A DNA stretch of 9,715 bases from Bacteroidales bacterium (GCA_004556005.1 SFJA01000064.1:1-9715), one strand, 5' to 3'; positions 1 through 7,953 are shown, counted from the stretch's first letter. Notes: generated from the letters alone by a model not told the origin. Made by a program: numbers and translations.

Positions 1-160
1 TATTGATTATCAAGTAGTTAGCTCTCAAGATGGGTGCAGGTGAGCACAATTTGGTGCCACCTGGACCCGGAATGTGCCCTGGAGGGGCCTGGAATGGCGA
101 TTCGGGTGCCAGGTGAATTTCACGAAGACAAGATGCGTCAGCATCAAGCCGGGCCCCTCC

Positions 161-215
161 AAGCCAAACCAAGCCAAGCCAAACCAAGCCAAACCAAGCC
201 AAACCAAGCCAAACC
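161..215. repeat. AARCC pentamer tandem array
   Basis: Eleven consecutive 5-bp units of AAGCC or AAACC run without interruption. From 176 they mostly alternate, giving a 10-bp period. The next unit is degenerate (AGGTC), followed by one more AAGCC. Short arrays like this can change length by replication slippage. It is in non-coding DNA, so any effect would be on transcription or RNA structure rather than reading frame. No function can be assigned. Confidence 0.85.
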
Positions 216-340
216 AGGTCAAGCCGACGGCATGGGAATGACACCGTCCCGGTCTGCCCAAAAAATCGCGACGAAGCAGTGCGGAAGGCGGAAGCAAGTC
301 TGTGGGACTTGGACGCGAAGCGGACAACGGCCACAGTCTT

Positions 341-399
341 GCCCGCCTGGAGCCAATGAACCAGGTCGGTGGTAAGGCCGACACTTGTGGCGGGCTTTT
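341..399 (+). other. G+C-rich hairpin with short T-run
   Basis: A perfect 7-bp inverted repeat, GCCCGCC (341-347) with GGCGGGC (389-395), is followed by TTTT. A nested 5-bp stem pairs GTCGG (365-369) with CCGAC (378-382). CCTGG (346-350) can alternatively pair with CCAGG (361-365). Just upstream, CTGTGG (300-305) pairs with CCACAG (331-336). It could end a non-coding transcript running rightwards, but the T-run is short and the loop long, so terminator function is only a guess. Confidence 0.35.
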
Positions 400-439
400 C
401 GCGGTTGGTACACTTCAGCCAAGTTCGGGAATAAAAATT

Positions 440-472
440 GGCCAAATGGACGAACGATTTTCGGCCAAATGG
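440..472. repeat. Direct repeat GGCCAAATGG
   Basis: The 10-mer GGCCAAATGG occurs at 440-449 and 463-472, 23 bp apart start to start, or about two helical turns. Spacing of this kind suits a dimeric or tandem protein-binding site, but no binding protein is identified and chance is possible. Confidence 0.4.
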
Positions 473-754
473 GGGAATTAGAAAAATAATCTGTATGTCT
501 ACTTCGGTAAATAAGTATTAACTAATAAAAATTTTCGTGTCTACTTTTCGCGTCTGGTACAGTTAGTGATGCTGCATACTCCCCTCCCTCCCCTCACAAT
601 TTCCCAAAAAAAATTTGCAAGTCCACAGAATCCTGCTTAAATTCGTGTCCGATTTTTTTCAAACCAAGGCGTAGGAAAATGTCGGCAAAAAGACTCACAT
701 CACGAGATACAAGGAGAATAGGCAGCACCCTGTCGAAGTTTCCGTCAGCAATAG

Positions 755-796
755 CCCCCGAAGGTGACGATAGTCCCTCCGGGGGTCTTCTTTTTT
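755..796 (+). terminator. Terminator-like hairpin in the purF leader
   Basis: Positions 755-764 (CCCCCGAAGG) pair with 776-785 (CCTCCGGGGG) in a 10-bp stem with one A/C mismatch at 761/779. The loop is 11 nt. TCTTC and six T residues (791-796) follow, giving the form of an intrinsic terminator. It lies about 70 nt before the purF start and no gene precedes it on this strand in the window. It may end an upstream non-coding transcript, or, if the purF promoter is upstream of it, act as an attenuator. Confidence 0.55.
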
Positions 797-867
797 ATCT
801 CGCTCGGGGTCGTTTCCCAAACTGCGTCAGGAGCGACAGCAATCTGTAATTGTAAAAATAGTAGTGT

Positions 868-2796
868 ATGGAGACCATAAAACACGAGTGCGGCGTTGCA
901 CTTATCCGCCTTTTGAAGCCGCTTTCCTATTATAAGGAGAAGTACGGGACCTGGGGTTACGGGTTCAACAAGCTGTATCTGCTTATGGAGAAGCAGCATA
1001 ACCGGGGCCAGGAGGCAGCGGGCTTTGCGGCGCTCAAGATGCAGGCGGCGCCCGGGGAAGAATTCCTCTTCAGGGAAAGGGCTCAGGGTTCGGATGCGAT
1101 TAGCAAGGTGTTCGAGTCGGCGAACCGGCAGATAGCAGAGTTTCTCTCTGACAGTTCTGCCGCAGGAATCGCGTCGTCAGGCGCACAGGCAGTCGTGCAG
1201 GCAGGCGCACAGGCAGTTGTGCAGGCAGACACTCGGGCAGGTGAGCAGGCAGGTGCTGCCGAGGGTGAAGATCCTGACTATTTCGAGAAGCGGGTGCCGT
1301 TCGCGGGGGAAGTTTACCTCGGGCATCTGAGGTACAGCACGACTGGCCGGTCGGGGATGGAGTATGTGCATCCGTTCATCAGGCGCAGCAATTTCCGGTC
1401 AAGGTCGCTTTGTCTGTGCGGGAATTTCAACCTGACAAATGTCCAGGAGATTTTCCGCGACGTGACGGGCAGCGGGCAGCATCCCCGTAAGTATGCCGAT
1501 ACCTACCTTCTGCTCGAGCAGCTGGGTTTCAGGCTGGACCGCGAGGTCGAGAGGCTTTTCCGGCAGTTCGACGGCGATGGCAGGACAGGTTGCGAAATCA
1601 CCCGACTGATCGAAGACAATATGGTGATTGAGAACGTTCTGCGCAGTTCGGCACCCTCCTGGGACGGAGGCTACTGCATCTGCGGCATGACCGGTAGCGG
1701 CGAAAGCTTTGCTGTGAGAGACCCTTGGGGGATCAGGCCCGCATTCTACTACAGAGATGACGAGATTGTTGTCCTGGCCAGCGAAAGGCCTGTGATCCAG
1801 ACGGTTCTGCGAGTAAGCGGAGATGCCGTGAAGGAGCTTGAACCGGGGCAGGCGCTTGTTGTAAGCCGCAGCGGAGAGGTGAGGCTGTCGCAGGTTATGC
1901 CGGCAAAGACCGTTGCAAAGTGTTCCTTCGAAAGAATCTATTTTTCGCGCGGCAATGACGCGGACATATACAGGGAACGCAAGATGCTCGGCAGGCTTTT
2001 GACTGACAAGGTGTTCAAAGCCTGCGACGAAGACCTGGAACACAGCGTGATTTCGTTCATTCCCAACACTGCGGAAGTGGCTTATCTTGGACTTGTTGAC
2101 GGACTTCGCAGACTCGGCAAAGGCGAGGTGCGTGCCGAAAAGCTTGTTGCAAAGGACATCAAGCTCCGCACTTTCATCTCCGAAGGCGAAAGCCGCAATG
2201 ACCTTGCAGCCCACGTGTACGACGTAACCTACGGAGTGGTGAAGGAAGGAGTCGATACATTGGTCGTCATAGATGACAGCATAGTAAGGGGCACCACGCT
2301 GCGCCAGAGCATCATCAAGATTCTGGACACGCTGCACCCGCGCAAGATAGTGGTCGTGTCCTCGTCGCCTCAGGTGCGCTACCCCGACTGCTACGGGATA
2401 GATATGAGCCGCATGGGAGAATTCGCCGCTTTCCGGGCGGTTATCGAGCTTCTTCGCAGCCGCGGGATGGAGGATGTGATTACCGAGACCTACCGCAAGT
2501 GCAAGGCACAGGAGAATCTGCCGAAAGAGCAGGTAATCAATTATGTCAAAGACCTTTACGCGCCTTTCAGCGATGAGGAGTTGTCCGAACGCATGGCCTT
2601 GATGCTCAAGGACGCGGACGTTAAGGCGGAGGTCCAGCTGATTTTCCAGGACATAGAAGGACTGCACAAGGCCTGCCCTGGTCACAGCGGAGACTGGTAC
2701 TTTACGGGAGACTACCCTACCCCCGGAGGGAACAGGGTGGTCAACAATGCCTTTGTCAACTGGTACGAGGGCAATGACAACAGGAGAATAGACTAG
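868..2796 (+). CDS. purF: Amidophosphoribosyltransferase, PurF type
   Basis: Cytoplasmic enzyme that transfers glutamine-derived ammonia to PRPP to make phosphoribosylamine, the committed step of purine synthesis. The N-terminal Ntn-type glutaminase uses Cys8, placed after a 7-residue leader (METIKHE) that must be removed to free the catalytic amine. GHLRYSTTG (152-160) and CGNFNLTN (184-191) are glutaminase-site motifs. The C-terminal phosphoribosyltransferase domain has the PRPP loop VVIDDSIVRGTT (466-477). At 642 aa it is longer than the E. coli enzyme (about 505) and fits the long form I know from Bacteroidetes. These genomes can carry a second, shorter PurF, so this may not be the only copy. 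Odd: residues about 95-135 are a low-complexity Ala/Gln/Val insert containing a DNA tandem repeat. The start is set by the conserved N-terminus at Cys8. pyrG follows after 19 nt, so they are probably cotranscribed. Confidence 0.93.
   Translation: METIKHECGVALIRLLKPLSYYKEKYGTWGYGFNKLYLLMEKQHNRGQEAAGFAALKMQAAPGEEFLFRERAQGSDAISKVFESANRQIAEFLSDSSAAGIASSGAQAVVQAGAQAVVQADTRAGEQAGAAEGEDPDYFEKRVPFAGEVYLGHLRYSTTGRSGMEYVHPFIRRSNFRSRSLCLCGNFNLTNVQEIFRDVTGSGQHPRKYADTYLLLEQLGFRLDREVERLFRQFDGDGRTGCEITRLIEDNMVIENVLRSSAPSWDGGYCICGMTGSGESFAVRDPWGIRPAFYYRDDEIVVLASERPVIQTVLRVSGDAVKELEPGQALVVSRSGEVRLSQVMPAKTVAKCSFERIYFSRGNDADIYRERKMLGRLLTDKVFKACDEDLEHSVISFIPNTAEVAYLGLVDGLRRLGKGEVRAEKLVAKDIKLRTFISEGESRNDLAAHVYDVTYGVVKEGVDTLVVIDDSIVRGTTLRQSIIKILDTLHPRKIVVVSSSPQVRYPDCYGIDMSRMGEFAAFRAVIELLRSRGMEDVITETYRKCKAQENLPKEQVINYVKDLYAPFSDEELSERMALMLKDADVKAEVQLIFQDIEGLHKACPGHSGDWYFTGDYPTPGGNRVVNNAFVNWYEGNDNRRID
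1180..1227 (+). repeat. 24-bp in-frame tandem repeat within purF
   Basis: Two adjacent 24-bp copies (1180-1203 and 1204-1227) differ at one base, C1194 versus T1218, which is a silent change. Each encodes GAQAVVQA, residues 105-112 and 113-120. A more degenerate GCAGG-rich continuation runs to about 1257 (DTRAGEQAGA). The unit is a multiple of three, so copy-number change would keep the frame. Confidence 0.9.
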
Positions 2797-2815
2797 AAAA
2801 CAGACTGATACATAT

Positions 2816-4414
2816 ATGGCTAAACACATTTTCGTTACAGGCGGCGTAGTGTCGTCACTGGGGAAAGGTATCATTTCCTCTTCAATTGGAAAGCTCCTTC
2901 AGGCAAGGGGCTACAGCGTGACCATACAGAAGTTCGACCCTTACATCAACATCGATCCGGGCACGCTCAACCCTTACGAGCACGGCGAGTGCTACGTTAC
3001 CGTCGATGGCACTGAAACCGACCTGGATCTCGGTCATTATGAGAGGTTTACCGGGATCAGGACCACACGGGCCAATTCTCTTACCACGGGACGTATCTTC
3101 AAGACCGTCATCGAACGCGAGCGCAAGGGGGACTACCTCGGCAAGACCATCCAGATTGTCCCCCACATCACTGACGAGATCAAACGCAACATCAGAGTGC
3201 TCGCCGAGCAGAGCGGATGCGATTTTGTCATAACCGAAATCGGAGGTACCATAGGAGATATCGAGAGCGCTCCATTTATGGAGGCTATACGCCAATTCAA
3301 ATGGGAAAAGGGTCGCGACGCCATCTTTGTCCACCTGACCTACGTGCCATATCTTTCGGCTGCAGGCGAACTCAAGACCAAGCCTACACAGCACTCCGTA
3401 AAGGAGCTTCAGGGTGAAGGAATTCAGCCGGACATCCTTGTCCTGCGTACCGAGAAGCACCTCAGCCAGTCAATCCTGCACAAGGTGGCGTCATTCTGCA
3501 ATGTCGAGGAGGATTGCGTGATACAGAGCGAGGACCTGCCATCCATCTACGAAGTGCCTCTGAACATGCAAGCTCAGGGACTGGATGCCGCCATACTGCG
3601 CAAAGTAGGGCTCGAAGTTGGGCCGGTGCCTGAGATGAAGCCGTGGAGGAACTTCGTTTCGAGATACAAGAATGCATCGGAGAGCGTCAGAATAGGACTT
3701 GTAGGCAAATACAACCTTCAGGATGCCTACAAGAGCATACGCGAGGCTCTTATCCAGGCGGGAGCATATCACGACCGCAAGGCCGACATACGCTTCATCG
3801 ACTCGGAGCGCATAGGCAGGGACAATGCGGCTGAGGCCCTTGCAGGACTTGACGGCATAGTGGTCTGCCCGGGCTTTGGAGCGAGGGGTACCGAGGGCAA
3901 GATAGAGGCGATACGCTACGCCAGGGAGCACGACATACCTACGTTCGGAATATGTCTCGGAATGCAGATGATGGTGATAGAATTTGCCCGTAACGTGCTG
4001 GGTTACAGCGATGCCAACAGCGTCGAGCTGAACCCGCGCACCTCCAGCAACGTCATAGACCTGATGGAGGAGCAGAAGAGCGTCACCGATATGGGAGGCA
4101 CTATGCGTCTGGGCGCCTACGCCTGCCAGCTGCAGGAGGGGTCACGGGTACTGAAAATCTACGGAACGCCACAGATAGAGGAAAGGCACCGGCACAGGTA
4201 CGAATTCAACAACAGCTACCTGTCCCGTTATGAAGCCGCCGGGATGAAGTGCACCGGTCGCAACCCGGAGAGCGGGCTGGTGGAAATAGTAGAAATTCCG
4301 GACAAACGCTGGTTCATAGGAACACAGTTTCATCCGGAATATCAGAGTACCGTACTCAAGCCGCACCCGCTGTTTATGGACTTTGTCAGATGCGCCGCCG
4401 GTATAGATGATTAG
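2816..4414 (+). CDS. pyrG: CTP synthase
   Basis: Cytoplasmic enzyme that aminates UTP to CTP using ATP and glutamine, the last step of de novo cytidine nucleotide synthesis. The N-terminal synthase domain (about 1-270) begins with the family hallmark IFVTGGVVSSLGKG (5-18) and has QKFDPYINIDPGT (38-50) and EIGGTIGDIE (141-150). The class I glutamine amidotransferase domain (about 290-528) has the nucleophile Cys380 in GICLGMQ and the His506/Glu508 pair in FHPEY. The oxyanion-loop region reads CPGFGARG (351-358) rather than the E. coli-type PGGFGYRG, a variation I believe is normal in Bacteroidetes. Length is 532 aa, normal for the family. It lies 19 nt after purF. Its TAG stop overlaps the stop of the convergent glycosidase gene by 4 bp, so no separate terminator fits between them. 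Confidence 0.98.
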   Translation: MAKHIFVTGGVVSSLGKGIISSSIGKLLQARGYSVTIQKFDPYINIDPGTLNPYEHGECYVTVDGTETDLDLGHYERFTGIRTTRANSLTTGRIFKTVIERERKGDYLGKTIQIVPHITDEIKRNIRVLAEQSGCDFVITEIGGTIGDIESAPFMEAIRQFKWEKGRDAIFVHLTYVPYLSAAGELKTKPTQHSVKELQGEGIQPDILVLRTEKHLSQSILHKVASFCNVEEDCVIQSEDLPSIYEVPLNMQAQGLDAAILRKVGLEVGPVPEMKPWRNFVSRYKNASESVRIGLVGKYNLQDAYKSIREALIQAGAYHDRKADIRFIDSERIGRDNAAEALAGLDGIVVCPGFGARGTEGKIEAIRYAREHDIPTFGICLGMQMMVIEFARNVLGYSDANSVELNPRTSSNVIDLMEEQKSVTDMGGTMRLGAYACQLQEGSRVLKIYGTPQIEERHRHRYEFNNSYLSRYEAAGMKCTGRNPESGLVEIVEIPDKRWFIGTQFHPEYQSTVLKPHPLFMDFVRCAAGIDD

Positions 4415-6633
4415 CGCAGTTCAAACGAGGCCGTTGACCTGATGTCATCGGAAGCTGAGCCCACCTGCACGGTAAAACGCCCCTTTTCGGCAACCCAACG
4501 GTGGGCTTGCTCGTCGAAATACTGCAATGCGCTTTCATCGAGCGCAATCTTTACGACAGTGCTTTCGCCCGGCTGGAGAAATACCTTTTCAAAGCCTTTG
4601 AGCTCCTTTTCCGGACGGTCCACGCTGCATTCGTCATCGGTGACGTAAAGCTGCACGACTTCCGCTCCGGCGCATTTTCCGGTATTGGTGACCGGGATGC
4701 TGACGGTAATGGAACCGCCTCTCTTCATCGTCGAAGAAGAAAGCTTGGCATCTCCGTACTGGAACGAGGTGTAGCTGAGGCCGTGTCCGAATGCGAACAG
4801 AGGCTTGATGTCCTTGTGCTCGAACCAGCGGTAGCCTACGTATATGCCTTCCTTGTAATATACCTTGTCAGGGTTAGGGAACTGCATTCCCTCCTGGTGT
4901 GCAGGGCTGTCAGCAAGGGCTGCAGGGAAAGTGAAAGGAAGCTTTCCGGAAGGGCACACGTCGCCGAAGAGCACGTCTGCCAGGGAGTTACCGGCTTCCG
5001 AACCGCAGTACCAGGCCTGGACTACGGAAGGAACGGCGTCGAGCCAAGGCATGGTGACGGCATTGCCCGATACCAGGCATACAACTATGTTCGGATTGAC
5101 TGCCGCAAGTGCCGCAACAAGTTCGCTCTGATTGTAAGGAAGGTCGAGAAACTCTCTGTCACAGCCCTCGCAATCCTGTCTTTTATTCTTGTTGAGACCT
5201 CCGACAAAAATCACGAGGTCCGACTCGCGGGCAAGCTCAAGCGCCTCGGCAGCAAGGGTTTGCGCGTCCCTATCCTCGTTTATTTTGACACCGGCGGTGA
5301 TTCCGTCCTGCGAGCCGTCCGTGCTTCCCACGTAAGCTCGCGCATATTTCACTTCGATTCCGGCTGCGGCTGCACGGTCGCTGATTCCCTTGAGAGGAGA
5401 TATTTCGTGCTGAGCCTTGAGCGATGAGGAACCTCCTCCCACAGTCATCATCTTGATGGCATTTTCGCCCATAACGGCAATCTTGCGCACACCCGGCTGC
5501 ACCGGAAGCAGGCCGTTGTCGTTTTTAAGAAGGACAATTCCTTCAGCACCTATTTTCCTTGCTGCTGCATAATGCGCTTCGGAGCACATCTCGCCCAGGG
5601 AGTTGTTTCCGCTCATCGAGGTGCGCATCATCAGTCGGAGCACCCTGCGGCACTTGTCGTTGAGTTCTTCCTCGCTTGCCCGACCGTCACGCAGACGCTC
5701 AAGATAAGGATTTGCAAGGTGATATTGGGCGTACACGTTGCTCGGACCGGTGAAAAGGCCGTCCGTCCAGGTGCCGAATTCGAGATCAAGCCCGTTTGCA
5801 ATGGCTTCGTCAGAGTCGTGGGCACCGCCCCAGTCTGAGACTACGGCTCCGTCAAAGCCCCACTCTCCCTTGAGTATATCCTTGAGCATCCGCTTGTTAT
5901 GGCAGAGATGCTGTCCGCGGTAAAGGTTGTACGCGCCCATTATGCTCCAGGCTCCACCTTCCTGGACAGCAGCCTTGAAGGCAGGAAGATAAATCTCATA
6001 GAGAGCGCGGTCGGAAAGATCGACGTCGGTCGTATGGCGGCATTCTTCCTCGTTGTTGAGGGCGTAATGCTTTACGCAGGCTGCCACGTTGTTGGACTGC
6101 ACGCCCTTGACGTAAGGAACGACCATCTGCGAAGCAAGATAAGGGTCTTCGCCCATATACTCGAAATTGCGTCCGTTGAGAGGCGTGCGATAGATGTTTA
6201 CGCCTGGGCCGAGAAGAACGTGCTTGTTGCGGTACTTGGCTTCCTCACCGATCGAACGACCGTAAAGGGCTGCCAGTTCGCGGTCCCAGCTGGCTGCAAG
6301 GCAGGTAAGAGCCGGAAAGGCAACGCAGGAGTCATTGGTCCACTTGGCCTGCGACCACTTGTCCCAGAGCACCTCGGCGCGGACTCCGTGAGGGCCGTCG
6401 CTGGTCCATAGTGTAGGGATTCCCAGGCGCGGCACTCCGGCAGAGGAGAACTTGCTCTGCGCGTGGACAATAGCCACCTTTTCCTCGAGGGTCATACGGG
6501 AAAGGGCATCTTCCACCCTCTCCTCTATTGGAGCTTCATAATCAAGATAAACGGCTTTGGCCTTGTCGCCTCCTGAGCAACAAGCCGACAGCAGCAGGGA
6601 CGCTGTCGCAAGAATTGTAAGAACGTTATGCAT
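4411..6633 (-). CDS. GH3 beta-glucosidase-like lipoprotein
   Basis: Retaining glycoside hydrolase of family 3, expected to release beta-linked glucose or a related sugar from oligosaccharide ends. A lipoprotein signal ends in the lipobox LSAC (Cys18), so it is probably anchored in the periplasm or outer membrane. The (alpha/beta)8 domain (about 35-330) has LWTSDGPHGVR (75-85), GRNFEYMGEDP (154-164) and Lys188-His189. The nucleophile is Asp267 in VVSDWGG. The alpha/beta sandwich (about 355-560) holds the likely acid/base Glu489, just before GCDREFLDLP. A C-terminal fibronectin III-like domain spans about 640-735. At 740 aa it is full length. Sequence around SDWGG and GVNIYRTPLNGRNFEYMGEDP resembles BglB-like enzymes more than E. 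coli BglX. Substrate (glucoside, xyloside or other) cannot be settled by eye. It follows the esterase gene after 14 nt, so an operon is likely. Confidence 0.93.
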   Translation of the reverse strand: MHNVLTILATASLLLSACCSGGDKAKAVYLDYEAPIEERVEDALSRMTLEEKVAIVHAQSKFSSAGVPRLGIPTLWTSDGPHGVRAEVLWDKWSQAKWTNDSCVAFPALTCLAASWDRELAALYGRSIGEEAKYRNKHVLLGPGVNIYRTPLNGRNFEYMGEDPYLASQMVVPYVKGVQSNNVAACVKHYALNNEEECRHTTDVDLSDRALYEIYLPAFKAAVQEGGAWSIMGAYNLYRGQHLCHNKRMLKDILKGEWGFDGAVVSDWGGAHDSDEAIANGLDLEFGTWTDGLFTGPSNVYAQYHLANPYLERLRDGRASEEELNDKCRRVLRLMMRTSMSGNNSLGEMCSEAHYAAARKIGAEGIVLLKNDNGLLPVQPGVRKIAVMGENAIKMMTVGGGSSSLKAQHEISPLKGISDRAAAAGIEVKYARAYVGSTDGSQDGITAGVKINEDRDAQTLAAEALELARESDLVIFVGGLNKNKRQDCEGCDREFLDLPYNQSELVAALAAVNPNIVVCLVSGNAVTMPWLDAVPSVVQAWYCGSEAGNSLADVLFGDVCPSGKLPFTFPAALADSPAHQEGMQFPNPDKVYYKEGIYVGYRWFEHKDIKPLFAFGHGLSYTSFQYGDAKLSSSTMKRGGSITVSIPVTNTGKCAGAEVVQLYVTDDECSVDRPEKELKGFEKVFLQPGESTVVKIALDESALQYFDEQAHRWVAEKGRFTVQVGSASDDIRSTASFELR

Positions 6634-6647
6634 CTCTTATCTGTTAT

Positions 6648-7925
6648 TTACTGTTGTTTCTCCATCGGTTCGAACCACTCGGCGCGGGCCTTGTGCCATT
6701 CCTTTTCTGCCCACTGGTTATGACCGGCAAGCGGCGAGCAGTACCAATGCTTATCCGAAGTGATGATGTTGTACCCGGCAAAGTTTGTATGCGGCGGACA
6801 GGTCGCATCCTGCAGGCCGAAGGACATGAACACAGGGCACTTGATCCTGTCGGTGAAATTCTTAATGTCGAAGTACCTGAGCATGTCGAAAAGCTGCTCT
6901 TCGCTTATGCCCTGCTTGCGCGCCTGCTCCTTGACTCCGTTCAGAGGCCACGGAACTATGCGGGCATAGTCCGGATAGTCGTTGAGGAAAGGCACAGCAG
7001 GTGCACAGGCCTTGATGCGGTGGTCGAGACTCACGCTCACGAGGGTGAATGCTCCTCCCTGACTCTCACCGCGCGCAAAAATGTAGTTGGTATCGACAGG
7101 TTCGAGTCTGCAGACAAAATCGATGGCCCTGATTACGTCGCAGAAGGCTCCGCGATAGTAGAAATTCTCTTTCGAGTCGAGGCCGCGGTGCATCCAGTTG
7201 CGGTTTTTGAACTTGAAGATGCCCTGGTCGCGGACGCTCAGACGAAACTCCACTGCATCGGGATCCGCGGACGGGTCATACCAGTCCGGGTTGGCGCCGT
7301 AACCCATGTAATCTATGTATGTCGTATATTTTCCCGGTTTGTTAGGAACACAGAGTATGCCGCCTATCGTTGCTCCGCCCAGGGACTTCATCTTGACCGT
7401 ATAGGTGGTACGCAGCCCGTTGGAATGGCCAGGGACCAGGGTAAATTCGGGATCCATAGGCACTGCTGCGAGCTCTTCGAGCGTAGATGCCCAGAAACTG
7501 TCAAAGTCCTCAGGCTTGTCCTGAGGCGAGACGATCTGCTCGGGAGAGACCCCTATGTTGAATACCCTGAAAGGCGCATATTTCGCTTCGGCTCCCTTTA
7601 CGGAAAGGTTGACCTGATAGAAGCCCGGCTGGAGCTTGCCCAGATTGAAGCTCAGCTTTTTCTGCTTCTTTCCCGCCTTGAAGGTCTTTGTAACGCTGGC
7701 AACCGTGTCCTTTACAGGGCTCATAAGCGAGAGGTCCGTTACGAGATCGACTGTGACGCTGACCCTGGCTCCCGGCTGGTTGGCATCCAGAAGCACGTCC
7801 AGGCGGCTGTTGGACTTGCTCTCATACAACCACTGGTGCTCGACCGGAACGCTGACACTGACGGTATCGCCGGCAGGAGCCGACATAAGTGCGGCTACAA
7901 GAGGAAGAAGATGAAGAAAATTCAT
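6648..7925 (-). CDS. CE7-type acetyl xylan esterase, secreted
   Basis: Alpha/beta-hydrolase of the acetyl xylan esterase (AXE1/CE7) type, expected to remove acetyl groups from xylo-oligosaccharides or similar sugars. From the chosen start it has 425 aa. Residues 1-18 look like a signal peptide (MNFLHLLPLVAAL, likely cut after SAPA), though the N-terminal region has no Lys or Arg. Residues about 25-125 form an extra beta-rich N-terminal domain absent from minimal CE7 enzymes (about 320 aa). The catalytic triad is Ser288 in GESQGG, Asp373 in GLQDATCPP and His402 in GHNQW. An upstream Met at 7976 is open, but the best promoter element lies inside that extension, so the start at 7925 is preferred. 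The pairing with GH3 suggests debranching followed by exo-hydrolysis. Other acyl esters remain possible substrates. Confidence 0.88.
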   Translation of the reverse strand: MNFLHLLPLVAALMSAPAGDTVSVSVPVEHQWLYESKSNSRLDVLLDANQPGARVSVTVDLVTDLSLMSPVKDTVASVTKTFKAGKKQKKLSFNLGKLQPGFYQVNLSVKGAEAKYAPFRVFNIGVSPEQIVSPQDKPEDFDSFWASTLEELAAVPMDPEFTLVPGHSNGLRTTYTVKMKSLGGATIGGILCVPNKPGKYTTYIDYMGYGANPDWYDPSADPDAVEFRLSVRDQGIFKFKNRNWMHRGLDSKENFYYRGAFCDVIRAIDFVCRLEPVDTNYIFARGESQGGAFTLVSVSLDHRIKACAPAVPFLNDYPDYARIVPWPLNGVKEQARKQGISEEQLFDMLRYFDIKNFTDRIKCPVFMSFGLQDATCPPHTNFAGYNIITSDKHWYCSPLAGHNQWAEKEWHKARAEWFEPMEKQQ

Positions 7926-7953
7926 AAAACAAAAATATGATTGGTTATCTCTA

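Larger units (their letters stand above)
1..867. other. Non-coding region upstream of purF
   Basis: No convincing protein gene or recognisable tRNA or rRNA is visible here. The block has two parts. Positions 1 to about 430 are G+C-rich, hold a pentamer array and inverted repeats, and are open on both strands only because the repeats lack stop codons. Positions about 430 to 700 are A/T-rich with short direct repeats, including TTCGTGTC at 534-541 and 642-649. A pyrimidine tract at 581-595 has three C-runs, one short of a classical G-quadruplex on the other strand. I looked for RNase P, tmRNA and SRP RNA signatures and found none complete. No clear TAnnTTTG promoter for purF was found, so its start of transcription is unplaced. 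Confidence 0.6.

Noticed and set aside
211..300. Possible SRP RNA (CCAGGTCA followed by GGAAGGCGGAAGC)
   Set aside because: The pieces are about 70 nt apart and do not form the conserved SRP apical hairpin, so the likeness is chance.
25..422. Three open frames of 67-119 aa in the G+C-rich block
   Set aside because: They overlap on both strands, depend on the stop-free pentamer array and show no domain or plausible start context.
579..595. G-quadruplex on the minus strand
   Set aside because: Only three G-runs of three or more are present; four are needed for the classical motif.
1399..2874. 491-aa open frame on the minus strand across purF
   Set aside because: It is antisense to a clear PurF with all its motifs. 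Its sequence has no recognisable domain and its openness follows from codon bias.
4501..5427. 308-aa open frame on the plus strand within the GH3 gene
   Set aside because: Antisense shadow; the GH3 protein is full length and intact.
6654..7940. 428-aa open frame on the plus strand across the esterase gene
   Set aside because: Antisense shadow of a CE7 enzyme with an intact catalytic triad; no domain or start signal.
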